The translations under genes were made by a program, and so were the position numbers. This document shows, one piece after another, positions 1 to 9,153 of a stretch of 64,000 nucleotides of DNA. Source of the stretch: an uncultured Bacilli bacterium (GTDB lineage Bacteria > Bacillota_I > Bacilli_A > RF39 > UBA660); contig CAJOQL010000050.1 in the NCBI GenBank assembly GCA_905236935.1, forward strand, positions 13,024 through 77,023. Direction: 5' to 3'. The notes beneath the pieces were generated by a model, which did not search any database, had not been told where the DNA came from, and saw only the letters and a program-made list of their open reading frames with translations. Each line of letters starts with the position of its first letter. Within the stretch, counting starts at the first letter, position 1.

Positions 1-369
1 ATCTAAAGAAAATATCCATTTAGTATTAACATATTCTACTCCTCTATTTCTTCCACCAGCAACACCATAATTTTTATCTAAAGAAATAATTCTATTTTTA
101 TATGGCATTTCACTAATACATTCTTGAACTTTTTTAAGTTCATCTTCAAGAGAATTATTATCAATTAGCAAAACTTCCCCCATAAAATTAGGAATAAAGT
201 TCTTAATACTTTTTAATAAATCAATCGTATTTTTAGCTCTATTACAAGTTAAAATCATAATAGTTAGATTTTCCCCATTTTCTCCAATACTATCATCAAC
301 TATTAATCTATGAAATACACTACTTCCATACAATAAATCATCTATTCCATATACTAAATTGTCTTTCAT
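1..369 (-). CDS. Family 2 glycosyltransferase, N-terminal part (cut by window edge)
   Basis: The reverse strand reads as an open frame from an ATG at 369 to the left edge, about 123 residues. About 35 residues in it shows the GT2 (GT-A fold) entry strand TIMILTCNRA, then EVLLIDNNS (first acidic nucleotide-sugar motif) and GVAGGRNRGVEY, all typical of processive or capsule-type family 2 transferases. The DXD and catalytic base lie beyond the edge. The start overlaps the stop of the methyltransferase gene as ATGA, so it is translationally coupled as a downstream gene of the polysaccharide operon. The sugar specificity cannot be read from the sequence. Confidence 0.85.
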   Translation of the reverse strand, partial: MKDNLVYGIDDLLYGSSVFHRLIVDDSIGENGENLTIMILTCNRAKNTIDLLKSIKNFIPNFMGEVLLIDNNSLEDELKKVQECISEMPYKNRIISLDKNYGVAGGRNRGVEYVNTKWIFSLD

Positions 370-1505
370 TTTCTTTTCACCAACTTAGCTATTTTCCTAG
401 TAATTTTATAACTTCTAGAATTAGTAATATATCCCATTTGCATTTTTAAAGTTTCAATTTTATCATAATAATCAAGATTTTCTTTTTTTAATCTATCTAT
501 ATCAATTTTTGCTCCATTTAATTCTTCCCATAAATATGAAGAATATGAATTAACTTCGTCTTTTTGATTTACTAGTATTTTATTTAAAATTGATTCTCTT
601 TCCAAATCTCTAGTTAACTTTTTTATTTCTAATTTCAAATCATCATTATAACTTCTTAGAATTTCATTATCACTTTTTAATTGCTCAATTGATTTTTCTA
701 AATCTTGATTATATTTTTTTAATTGCTCATTATCTTTGCTAAGTAAATCTCTAGCATTTTTCCATTCAGTATACATATGAGGATAAATACATGAGCTCTC
801 ACTTACAAAAGGAGCATTCCATAATCCAACATAATAATTGCATTCTTCTATATTTAATGCTTTTTCATTTTTAACTTTTCTACAAACTATATCATCAAAA
901 GAATTAACAATATTCTTGTTTTTTAAATTAGAAAATTTACTATCATAGATAACATTAGCATAACCCATTAATTCTTTTCCGATTAAATATTTAACATTAT
1001 TACCTAAGCATTTTTCAGCTACACCCCTAAAATCATCAAAAGAATATTTTCCTTGATGAAAAGGATTTTTTTCTTCATCACTTGGATAATAATAATAATC
1101 ATTTGGACAACTAACAATTATTATTGCATCTTTTTTTGCTACTCTTTTTATTTCTTCTAAATACTTATTTACATCTAAAATATGTTCAAAAGTTTCAAAA
1201 GAAACTATTAAATCAAAATAATTATCTTCAATATCCTTTAAATTAGTTGCATCTTGTTCCAAAAATTTCAAATTATCATTTTTAAAATTCTTGTTAGCAC
1301 TATCGATAGCTTCTTTTGAAATATCAATTCCTACAACTTCCTTAGCATCCCATGTTGAGATTAAATATGAACCATATCCTTCTCCACAAGAAATATCTAA
1401 AACTTTTTTGTTTTTACAATATTCTTTTGAAATTAAATATCTATTTAAATGAATTGCAACTTCATTTTCAGAGTAATCGCCATTCATATCTAATCTTTCT
1501 ATCAT
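366..1505 (-). CDS. SAM-dependent methyltransferase with C-terminal coiled coil, polysaccharide cluster
   Basis: A class I SAM methyltransferase domain covers roughly residues 30-140: motif I VLDISCGEGYGSYL, an acidic residue ending strand 2 (VVGID), and SFETFEHI. From about residue 250 the protein turns into a long charged heptad-rich coiled coil (repeats like LKKYNQDLEKSIEQLKSDNE) and ends in a basic tail. It sits 1 bp from the upstream two-domain glycosyltransferase gene and overlaps the next one by ATGA. The methyltransferase plus coiled-coil plan, in a cluster with an ABC exporter, resembles the WbdD chain-terminator/ruler of Gram-negative O antigens. No kinase domain is present, so that role is only an analogy; a sugar O-methyltransferase is the safer reading. 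Confidence 0.8.
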   Translation of the reverse strand: MIERLDMNGDYSENEVAIHLNRYLISKEYCKNKKVLDISCGEGYGSYLISTWDAKEVVGIDISKEAIDSANKNFKNDNLKFLEQDATNLKDIEDNYFDLIVSFETFEHILDVNKYLEEIKRVAKKDAIIIVSCPNDYYYYPSDEEKNPFHQGKYSFDDFRGVAEKCLGNNVKYLIGKELMGYANVIYDSKFSNLKNKNIVNSFDDIVCRKVKNEKALNIEECNYYVGLWNAPFVSESSCIYPHMYTEWKNARDLLSKDNEQLKKYNQDLEKSIEQLKSDNEILRSYNDDLKLEIKKLTRDLERESILNKILVNQKDEVNSYSSYLWEELNGAKIDIDRLKKENLDYYDKIETLKMQMGYITNSRSYKITRKIAKLVKRK

Positions 1506-1506
1506 A

Positions 1507-3318
1507 CTATCTACTGCCTTTCTTAATTGTTAAAAAATCTTTTACACTTTTTTCTGATAATTCATCATTTTCTTTTTTCCAAGAAGTATATAAATCTAAA
1601 ATTTCTTTTTTATGATCTAAACAATATTTAACTTTATTGTATATTTCTACTGGATTATCAACTTCATTTACTACAAGATACTTTTCTAATTCTGTTTCCT
1701 TCCAGTAATGATGATTATTACCTGTAATACATGGTACCCCTAATTCCAAGCTTTCAAGCGGCAAAAGTGGTTGACACTCAGTAAAAGTCACATATAAATT
1801 AATATCATTTTGGCTTAATCTTTTAAGTAAATCATCCCTGCTTAAATTAGTATACGATCCCTTAATATTTGAATCTAATAGTTTAGTTGTAATTACACTT
1901 TTATCACTCAATGGAATACAATCAATTTGAGCGCTTTCAAATAAGGTTGCCGCTGCTAATTGATTAAAAAAGTTTTTTACCCACCTATCACCAGAAGCAT
2001 ATAATCCAATTTTTAAACTTCCATCTTTATTTTTTTCTTTAGAAACATACTTATTTTTATCAATACGAATAGTATTATGAATAAATTCTGTCCTAAAACC
2101 TTTCATAACAAAAAAATCATACATACTTTTCTTAACAAAACAAATACTACTTACAATATTAGAATAATACAATTTAAAAATATTTAAAAACATCTCCCAA
2201 TCATATTGTTCACAATTAAGAGCAAAACTACCATGCCAAATAACTTTTATAACAATATTATCATTCTTTTCTTTTATTTTACTAGCAAGTTTATCCCAAC
2301 CTATAGAAAAAGCACTAAAAGCGACTAAATTTATTTTATTATCAACAATTAAATTTGCAATTTTTTCTATAAAATCATCATTATATAATTCTACTAACCC
2401 ACAAGTATTTTGAAATAACTCCTTTGTTGCAATAGAAGTTCCTAACCAATTTTTATTATAAAAAACTATATATTTTTCATTAACGTTTTCTATTTCCTTA
2501 GAAATTAACTGAAATAATTCCTCATCAGCCTTTTCTAATTCTTGTTTAGTTCTTTTCTTAATAAGTGGATATCTAAAAAAGTTAAATGTATTTCTAATTA
2601 TTCCTTTACCAAATACCAAAAAGTTTAATAATCTATCTCCCCACTTTTGTCCATACTTTAATCTAAACTTAAATCTATATTGTTGAGCCTTTGGAAGCCA
2701 GCTTCCAATATAATAATGAATTGACTTAGTATTGCTAGTAAAATTATTAACTGTTCCATCACTTCCAATAGGATAAAAATAATCTTGAGAAAAAATAGCA
2801 ACATTACCATTTAAAATACTAGTTTTTCCAGTAAAATATTTTAAACCATAATTTTCTCTTAAGATACTAGTTAATAGTACTGGAATTGAAAATGAAAAAG
2901 CATTACTAAAATCAAAATTATGATTGCAATAATAATCCCATAACTTTTCCGTAATATCATGATGAGAGTTTTTGCACCATATAATACCTGCTGCTACATT
3001 ATAGTCAGATTCCCATCCAGAGAAAAAATCATATTCTAATAAATCATCAATATTTGATTTTAATATCATATCAGTATCAAAATAGATACCGCCAAATTCT
3101 TTTAACGCATAAATTCTTGCTACATCACTTACAAATGCCCATTTTTTAGCATCATAAGCTTGTTTAGAAAACTTAGTTAAATTAACATCAAAATTTCTTT
3201 CATTCCATTCAATAATTTTAAAATCAGGTAAATATTTCTTCCAACTTCTAAGACACTTTTTTGCTAGTTTAGGTAATGGTTTTCCGCCAAACCAACAATA
3301 ATGAATAACTTTTTCCAT
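1507..3318 (-). CDS. Two-domain glycosyltransferase (GT32-type DXD + GT4-like)
   Basis: The protein has 603 residues in two catalytic-looking halves. Residues 1-230 begin IHYCWFGGKPLPKLAKKC and contain WAFVSDVARIYALKEFGG followed by YFDTDMIL, the DXD sugar-binding block of GT32/TcdA-TcdB-like transferases found in capsule clusters. Residues about 280-600 look like a GT-B family 4 transferase: GLYASGDRWVKNF near the nucleotide-binding entry and ECQPLLPLESLELGVPCITG, which matches the family's EX7E region. It could add two successive sugars of one repeat unit. It lies 5 bp downstream of the GT4 gene in one operon. The sugars are unknown, and family assignments rest on motifs only. Confidence 0.8.
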   Translation of the reverse strand: MEKVIHYCWFGGKPLPKLAKKCLRSWKKYLPDFKIIEWNERNFDVNLTKFSKQAYDAKKWAFVSDVARIYALKEFGGIYFDTDMILKSNIDDLLEYDFFSGWESDYNVAAGIIWCKNSHHDITEKLWDYYCNHNFDFSNAFSFSIPVLLTSILRENYGLKYFTGKTSILNGNVAIFSQDYFYPIGSDGTVNNFTSNTKSIHYYIGSWLPKAQQYRFKFRLKYGQKWGDRLLNFLVFGKGIIRNTFNFFRYPLIKKRTKQELEKADEELFQLISKEIENVNEKYIVFYNKNWLGTSIATKELFQNTCGLVELYNDDFIEKIANLIVDNKINLVAFSAFSIGWDKLASKIKEKNDNIVIKVIWHGSFALNCEQYDWEMFLNIFKLYYSNIVSSICFVKKSMYDFFVMKGFRTEFIHNTIRIDKNKYVSKEKNKDGSLKIGLYASGDRWVKNFFNQLAAATLFESAQIDCIPLSDKSVITTKLLDSNIKGSYTNLSRDDLLKRLSQNDINLYVTFTECQPLLPLESLELGVPCITGNNHHYWKETELEKYLVVNEVDNPVEIYNKVKYCLDHKKEILDLYTSWKKENDELSEKSVKDFLTIKKGSR

Positions 3319-3323
3319 TACTA

Positions 3324-4400
3324 TTACTCCTCTATTATACTCTTTAAATGACTAATTCTTTTCTCGTTAATTATATCAAAATCAAGATTGTAATGTATAT
3401 CTTTTTTAGATAATTTCGCAATTTTATTAGCTATATCTCTTTTATCTTTTTTCAAATATACTGAGTAATTTTTTATATCAATTTCATTGTCACTAGTTAA
3501 AATAGTAGTTAATATAACTTTATCTAAAACTAAAGCCTCAGAATAAACAACAGGATTTCCCTCATAATTTGAAGTTAAAATTAATGCATCTGCCGCCTTT
3601 AAATAAGGATATGGATTAGTGAGTGCTCCTAAAGATTTAATACAATTATTAAGATTATTTTTCTTAATAAATTCATTAATATTATCTTTATAATCACCAT
3701 CTCCGATAATTGTTAAATTAATATTATTATTATCCTTATAAGCAAGACAAAAACTATCTAATAATAAATCAATATTTTTAGAATCATTATCCAATCTCCC
3801 AATAAATAGTAAATTTACTTTTTCATTATCAAATAAATCATTTTTATTAACACCTGCAAGTTTTCTTATGTTTTTATAATCTATTAAATTGTTAATAACC
3901 ATTACTTTATTCACATTAGGATAAACATTAATAAAAGAATTTAAACTTTCATTAGATACAAAAATAATATTTTTAAATTTTCCAATATTATGTTGATCAA
4001 AAAAATCCTTAAACTTTTTTTGATCATGATTAAAAACCTCATAATAATTACTATGAACATAATATGCCGAATTCTTAGAAGAAATTTGTGCGAGCCTTGA
4101 AGCCCATACTAAATAAGTAGCATAGTTACATGAAAAATCATATTTATTGTTATATTTAATCTTCCAACACAAACGATTAAATCCATTAATTATTTTTCTA
4201 ATAAAAACTATTTTTGAATTAGAAATAGGATACTTCTTTATTAATATGTTTTTATTTAAATCACTTAATAATTCACCAGTTATATTTTCTAAAACTAGCG
4301 TTACTTTATAATAATTTACTAATTCATTTAATAATACTATTAAAGACTTCTCCATACCGCCAATTGATAAATCTTTACTAAAAATAATAATTTTTTTCAT
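3324..4400 (-). CDS. GT4-family glycosyltransferase
   Basis: A 358-residue GT-B fold glycosyltransferase. The N terminus has FSKDLSIGGMEKSLIVLL (glycine-rich acceptor-side loop), the second half has LLFIGRLDNDSKNIDLLLDSF and LTIIGDGDYKDNI, and then LTSNYEGNPVVYSEAL, the E-x7-E donor phosphate motif of family 4. No signal peptide or membrane span is seen, so it should act at the cytoplasmic face on a lipid-linked intermediate. It lies 10 bp downstream of the ABC ATPase gene, inside the polysaccharide operon. Donor and acceptor are not predictable from the sequence. Confidence 0.88.
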   Translation of the reverse strand: MKKIIIFSKDLSIGGMEKSLIVLLNELVNYYKVTLVLENITGELLSDLNKNILIKKYPISNSKIVFIRKIINGFNRLCWKIKYNNKYDFSCNYATYLVWASRLAQISSKNSAYYVHSNYYEVFNHDQKKFKDFFDQHNIGKFKNIIFVSNESLNSFINVYPNVNKVMVINNLIDYKNIRKLAGVNKNDLFDNEKVNLLFIGRLDNDSKNIDLLLDSFCLAYKDNNNINLTIIGDGDYKDNINEFIKKNNLNNCIKSLGALTNPYPYLKAADALILTSNYEGNPVVYSEALVLDKVILTTILTSDNEIDIKNYSVYLKKDKRDIANKIAKLSKKDIHYNLDFDIINEKRISHLKSIIEE

Positions 4401-4410
4401 TTATTAACCT

Positions 4411-5175
4411 CTACTTATTATTCATATATTCTAAATACTCATCGCACACTTTCTTATCCCCAATTTTTTTAATTTCTCCATGTTCAATCCAAACAACTCT
4501 ATCACACATTTTTTTAATTTGTGCTACAGAATGTGAAACAAATAATACAGTTGTTCCTCCACCAATCATACTAAGCATTTTAGCTTCACTTTTAGATTGA
4601 AAAGCAACATCTCCAACTGATAAAATTTCATCAACAATTAATATTTCTGGATCAACAACAGTTGCAATTGAAAATGCTAATCTAGCACTCATACCAGAAG
4701 AAAAATTTTGAACTGGTACATCTAAAAAATCTTTAAGTTCACTAAATTCAACAATTTCATCAAATTTTGATTCAATAAATTCTTTTGAATAACCCATAAC
4801 AGCCGCATTTAAATAAATATTTTCCCTTGCTGTTAATTGTGGATCAAATCCAGCTCCAAGTTCTATCATTGGGCAAATATTACCATAACTTTTTACAACA
4901 CCTTTAGTAGGCTTCATTACACCTGCTACTACTTTTAGTAAAGTTGATTTTCCTGCACCATTTGATCCAATAAAACCTATTACTTCACCTTGTTTTACTT
5001 TCAAATTAATATCTTTTAAGGCCCAAAATTCATTTTTCTTCTTTTGCTTACGTTTTCCTATATCAACAAACCATTGCTTTAAAGAAAAACCTTTATCTAT
5101 TCCTAAATTAAATCTCATAGAAACATTTTCTATGCTAATCATAATATTATTTTTAATATTTGTCTTCTTAGTCAT
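4411..5175 (-). CDS. Polysaccharide ABC exporter, ATPase subunit (TagH/Wzt type)
   Basis: A 254-residue ABC ATPase. Walker A is GSNGAGKST, the signature is FSSGMSARLAFS, Walker B is ILIVDEILSVGD, and the H-loop is FVSHS. The N-terminal extension before the domain (MRFNLGIDKGFSLKQWFV) is typical of the Wzt/TagH/RfbE group that powers export of O antigen or wall teichoic acid. There is no C-terminal carbohydrate-binding domain like that of Wzt proteins that recognise a chain-end cap, and no TagH-like extracellular tail. A strong AGGAGA ribosome site precedes the chosen ATG. It pairs with the permease gene directly upstream, 9 bp away. Confidence 0.92.
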   Translation of the reverse strand: MTKKTNIKNNIMISIENVSMRFNLGIDKGFSLKQWFVDIGKRKQKKKNEFWALKDINLKVKQGEVIGFIGSNGAGKSTLLKVVAGVMKPTKGVVKSYGNICPMIELGAGFDPQLTARENIYLNAAVMGYSKEFIESKFDEIVEFSELKDFLDVPVQNFSSGMSARLAFSIATVVDPEILIVDEILSVGDVAFQSKSEAKMLSMIGGGTTVLFVSHSVAQIKKMCDRVVWIEHGEIKKIGDKKVCDEYLEYMNNK

Positions 5176-5184
5176 GATATTCTC

Positions 5185-5970
5185 CTATACATAATATATA
5201 AACTTATCTTGATTCCTTTTAAAAACTATAGCACCTATTATAGCAACTATTAGTCCTGACATTGCACATCCAGCAAATTGACCTAAAGTAGGCATACTAT
5301 GGTATAAAATAATTGTTCTTGCAAAATTAATAATTTGATACATAGGGTTTAATTTCATTATGAATTGTAATGTTGGATTAGATATTAATTTTATATCATA
5401 CATAATAGGTGTCAAATAAGTCCAAATAGAAATAAGTATACCATAAATATAAAACATATCTCTTAAAAATACTGAAATAGTTGATAAAATAAAACCCATT
5501 CCAAGTGTGAATAAAAATAAACAAACAAAACAATACGGAAGTAAGAAATGATACCAATTAAGTCCAGTACCAGTAGCTATAATAACTATATATAATGGTA
5601 TTAATGAAAGTAAAAAATTAATTCCAACAAATAAAGCTTTTGATAATGGAAAGATATATTTAGGAATATAAACTTTATTTAATAGACTAAAATTAGCAAC
5701 TATACTACTCATTGCTAAATTTGAAGCTTCACTAAAATAATTAAATAAAGTAAGCCCACTCATTAAATATGCTAAGTAATTTACATCTGGCGTAGAATAC
5801 TTAAAAACATTAGAAAAAACTACAGCCATTACGCCCATCATTAAAAGAGGATATAGTAAACTCCATACTATTCCTAAAACACTTCTTTTATATTTTACTT
5901 TAAAATCTCTAATTACTAATTGATTAAGTAAGAATCTATATTTTTTTAAACTTTCAATTATATTTTTCAT
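5185..5970 (-). CDS. Polysaccharide ABC exporter, permease subunit (TagG/Wzm type)
   Basis: A 261-residue ABC-2 type permease with about six hydrophobic spans. The N terminus has RDFKVKYKRSVLGIVWSLLYP, a hallmark of the TagG/Wzm/RfbA family, and the C-terminal half has LTPIMYDIKLI and LNPMYQIINFARTII. With the adjacent ATPase it should flip a complete undecaprenyl-linked polysaccharide across the membrane. Its start overlaps the stop of the TagO-TagA fusion gene by 4 bp (ATGA), which puts chain initiation and export in one translationally coupled unit. Confidence 0.92.
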   Translation of the reverse strand: MKNIIESLKKYRFLLNQLVIRDFKVKYKRSVLGIVWSLLYPLLMMGVMAVVFSNVFKYSTPDVNYLAYLMSGLTLFNYFSEASNLAMSSIVANFSLLNKVYIPKYIFPLSKALFVGINFLLSLIPLYIVIIATGTGLNWYHFLLPYCFVCLFLFTLGMGFILSTISVFLRDMFYIYGILISIWTYLTPIMYDIKLISNPTLQFIMKLNPMYQIINFARTIILYHSMPTLGQFAGCAMSGLIVAIIGAIVFKRNQDKFIYYV

Positions 5971-7763
5971 AAATCATCCTCTATATTATTATAACAACTA
6001 TTTCTAAAAATTACCATGAAGCCAAATTTGATTAATTTAAATACTTGTTTAAATCTTTTAGGTTCTTGAATCATTCGATATAACCACTCCAAATGAATTC
6101 TTTTCCAAATAGATGGCGCTGGCTTTAAATTGCCAGATATAACATCCATTGACCCACCAATTGGCATAATTAAATTGATATTTTTTAACTTATCTCGATT
6201 ATTAATAATAAATTCTTCTTGTTTAGGACTTCCTAAAGCAACAAATAACATATTTGGTTTATTTTTTAATATTCTATTTAAAGCCTCTTTTTCATCTACA
6301 TATCCATTAATATATTCAATACTCTTTATATTAGGATACTTCTTTTCAAGAATATCTTTTGTTCTTTTAACAACTTCTTCTTTTGAACCATATAAAAATA
6401 TTTTATAATTATTATCATTTGCCATTTTACATAAATCATTAAACATATCAATTCCAGTAATTCTATTACCAATTAGATTTTTATTTAACTTAGAAGCAAA
6501 AACAACACCTATACCATCAGGTATATTATATTTTTCTTGATTAATAATCCTAACATTTTTTCTATCTCTATAAAAATTATTAATTATTAAAGGATTAATA
6601 TTAAATACTATATTACTTTCATGATTATTAATATCATTTAGAATGCCTTTTAAAATATCATTTTTCTCTAAACAACATATTTTAAAACCTAGTATTTTTT
6701 CATAATCATTATTTTTAGTACCACGCACTTTATCATGTTCAAATAGAATATCAGTTTTAAACACAAGTACTATTGTTATTAAAGTAACTATTATATATAA
6801 AATAATAGCGACTTTATTATCACCTAAAACATAAAAAATTGAAACAGCTGCACAAATAATATTTATTCCATACATACTTAAAACAGTTTTTCTTACTGAC
6901 TTATTTAGTTTTAATAATTGATGATGAATATGTGCTTTATCAGCTTTACCAATATTTTCACCCTTAATAATCCTTCTTATAATTGCAAATATTGTATCAA
7001 GTATAGGTAAAAACAAAATAATAATTGGCACTATTAAAGAAGTAACTGTTGTCCCCTTATAACCAAGTAGTCCAATTACTGCTATCATAAAGCCAAGAAA
7101 CATACTACCCGTATCACCCATAAATATTTTAGCAGGATAAAAATTATAAACTAAAAAGCCTAAAGTAGAGCCTAACATAATAAGGCACAAAATAACATCT
7201 AAACCATTTAACCTAACTAAATAAAATGACAAAATGGCAGTTGTTAAATAAAATATCGAACTAGTTCCAGCAGCAAGTCCATCTAAACCATCAATCAAAT
7301 TAATAGCATTAATAATAGAAACTATAAATAAAACTGCTAATGGATACCCATATATTCCAAAATTTATATTACTTCCAAATATACTAATCATTGGTATATA
7401 AATATTACCATAAAACACCACTATCAATGCTGCAATAAGCTGAACAATAAATTTATACCTAGCCTTAATAGGATTAATATCATCACAAATACCTAATATT
7501 ATTAAAATAAAACCACTTATTAAAATAGATATCATCTGAACTGTAATCTGCCCAAATAAAATATATCCAAGCAAAAATGACAAAAATATAGCAAGACCAC
7601 CTAACCTTGGAGTTGGCTTAACATGAACTTTTCTTTCATTAGGATAATCTATTGCATTAATATGAATTGCAACTTTTTTAACAATTGGAACTAACAATAA
7701 ACTACACAAAAAAGTTATAAAAACAATTAAAAATATATTATTACCATTCACTGTATAATCCAT
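5967..7763 (-). CDS. TagO/WecA-type glycosyl-1-phosphate transferase fused to TagA/WecG-type glycosyltransferase
   Basis: One 598-residue frame carries two enzymes normally made separately. Residues 1-340 form a polytopic MraY/WecA/TagO-type phosphoglycosyl transferase: GICDDINPI (DD metal site), NLIDGLDGLAAG, FMGDTGSMFLGF, and the cytoplasmic HIHHQLL histidine cluster. Residues about 355-595 form a GT26 (WecG/TagA/CpsF) domain: PDGIGVVFASK, LYGSKEEV, FVALGSPKQEEF and GGSMDVISGNLKPAPSIWKR. In wall teichoic acid synthesis TagO makes undecaprenyl-PP-GlcNAc and TagA adds ManNAc, so the fusion would catalyse the two committed steps in tandem. It heads the export operon. I infer the substrates from the families. 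No frameshift or stop lies between the halves. Confidence 0.9.
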   Translation of the reverse strand: MDYTVNGNNIFLIVFITFLCSLLLVPIVKKVAIHINAIDYPNERKVHVKPTPRLGGLAIFLSFLLGYILFGQITVQMISILISGFILIILGICDDINPIKARYKFIVQLIAALIVVFYGNIYIPMISIFGSNINFGIYGYPLAVLFIVSIINAINLIDGLDGLAAGTSSIFYLTTAILSFYLVRLNGLDVILCLIMLGSTLGFLVYNFYPAKIFMGDTGSMFLGFMIAVIGLLGYKGTTVTSLIVPIIILFLPILDTIFAIIRRIIKGENIGKADKAHIHHQLLKLNKSVRKTVLSMYGINIICAAVSIFYVLGDNKVAIILYIIVTLITIVLVFKTDILFEHDKVRGTKNNDYEKILGFKICCLEKNDILKGILNDINNHESNIVFNINPLIINNFYRDRKNVRIINQEKYNIPDGIGVVFASKLNKNLIGNRITGIDMFNDLCKMANDNNYKIFLYGSKEEVVKRTKDILEKKYPNIKSIEYINGYVDEKEALNRILKNKPNMLFVALGSPKQEEFIINNRDKLKNINLIMPIGGSMDVISGNLKPAPSIWKRIHLEWLYRMIQEPKRFKQVFKLIKFGFMVIFRNSCYNNIEDDL

Positions 7764-7816
7764 AAGTAAACACCTTCGTTATAACTATTTTACTAAATTT
7801 AAGATTTATTGTCTAT

Positions 7817-8539
7817 TTAATATTTAACATCTACTAAATATAGTCCACTAGCCGGAACTGTTATATAATTATATATTTTTTTATTTTTATCTACCATTTC
7901 TTCTATTATTTCAGGTTCATACTTTCCTTCTCCTATTAAAATTAAAGCACCAACCATATTTCTAATCATATACCTATAAAAACTCTTTCCTCTAAATACA
8001 ATAACTAAAATGTCTTTTTTTCTTTTAAATTTTATATCATAAATAATACTATTATAATTATCTCTTTCTCCCGATGTAAAAGCCTTATAAGAATGCATTC
8101 CCTTTAAATATTTAGAAGCTTTTTTCATCTTATTAATATTTAATTTGTAATTATAATTATAAATGTAATCATTATCTATTGGGTCATACTCTCCCATATT
8201 TATTACATACTCATAAGTTTTTTCTAAAGAATCAAATCTTGCATGAAAATTATCATCTTTTTCATATATTTCATTTACATAAATAGATTTATCTACTAAA
8301 GAATTAATAGCCTCTTTTAAGTTATTTAAAGGTATTTGAATATTAAGTTCAAAAGAAATACCTTGATTAAAAGCATGAACTCCTCTATCAGTTCTTCCAG
8401 CTCCCTTAACAACTACTACTGACTTATTAATAGTACTTAATGCTTTTTCTAATTCCTCCTGAACAGTTTTATGATTATTTAATCTTTGAAATCCATAAAA
8501 CTTACTACCATCATAACTTATTTTAGCTAAATATCTCAT
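7817..8539 (-). CDS. truA: tRNA pseudouridine synthase A
   Basis: This 240-residue enzyme converts U38-U40 in the tRNA anticodon stem to pseudouridine. The catalytic aspartate lies in GAGRTDRGVHAFNQG, the N-terminal strand is LAKISYDGSKFYGFQR, and the C-terminal half has FRGKSFYRYMIRNMVGALILIGEGK, all diagnostic of TruA. The length is standard. Its start abuts the stop of the upstream ATPase-like gene, so it is the last gene of an operon that in many Bacillota reads ecfA1-ecfA2-ecfT-truA. Here the ecf part is decayed and ecfT is absent. Confidence 0.96.
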   Translation of the reverse strand: MRYLAKISYDGSKFYGFQRLNNHKTVQEELEKALSTINKSVVVVKGAGRTDRGVHAFNQGISFELNIQIPLNNLKEAINSLVDKSIYVNEIYEKDDNFHARFDSLEKTYEYVINMGEYDPIDNDYIYNYNYKLNINKMKKASKYLKGMHSYKAFTSGERDNYNSIIYDIKFKRKKDILVIVFRGKSFYRYMIRNMVGALILIGEGKYEPEIIEEMVDKNKKIYNYITVPASGLYLVDVKY

Positions 8540-9153
8540 TAAAATACACTCCTATAAATATCTTTTAATAATTCCTTATTATCTAAAGTATAACTTAACT
8601 TAGCTTTTTTCTTATTTGCTAAATCAATAAAGTCAATTATTGGAGGTTTATCAACTAATCCTTGTTTTATCGCACTAATTATATCACCTTGATATTTAAT
8701 AATTCTATTCTTTGAAATAATTAAATGTTTTGAGATTTTATTCAAAAATATTAAATCATTAGAAATCACTATAAAATTAGTCTTATATTCTGCATTTATT
8801 GTTTTAATTAGTTTACTAATTTTAGATTTATCTTTATAATTAAACCCTAAATCAAAATTATTTAAAATAATTAAATGTGGATGTTTCTCACATACATTAA
8901 TAAGCTTAATAAGTTTTAGTTTAGTATCACTTAATGTACCAACCCTCATCTTTAAAACATCATAACTAAGTCCTACAATATCTAAATAAGCAATATTATT
9001 AATAAACTTTTTAACTTTCTTATTAGGCTTTAACTTAGTATCTGAAATATCACTAACAATCGTATTTAAATCACTAACTTCCCCCATAAATGCTATAAAA
9101 GCACGATTATTAAAATATTTATTATTGATTGAATTAGAATACATTACTTCCAT
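8539..9153 (-). CDS. Degenerate ABC ATPase-like protein, EcfA2 position
   Basis: A 204-residue protein that I read as a decayed EcfA-type ATPase. There is no Walker A: the corresponding place reads AFMGEVSDLNT. The signature region reads VGTLSDTKLKLIKLINVCEK instead of LSGGQ, and the Walker B strand LIILNNFDLGF lacks the paired acidic residues. The fold order (signature, hydrophobic strand, a switch-like strand FIVISND, then a C-terminal helical tail) still follows an ABC protein. It overlaps the next ATPase-like gene by 10 bp and truA by 1 bp, exactly where ecfA genes lie in related genomes. It is unlikely to hydrolyse ATP alone; a structural or regulatory role is possible. Confidence 0.55.
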   Translation of the reverse strand: MEVMYSNSINNKYFNNRAFIAFMGEVSDLNTIVSDISDTKLKPNKKVKKFINNIAYLDIVGLSYDVLKMRVGTLSDTKLKLIKLINVCEKHPHLIILNNFDLGFNYKDKSKISKLIKTINAEYKTNFIVISNDLIFLNKISKHLIISKNRIIKYQGDIISAIKQGLVDKPPIIDFIDLANKKKAKLSYTLDNKELLKDIYRSVF

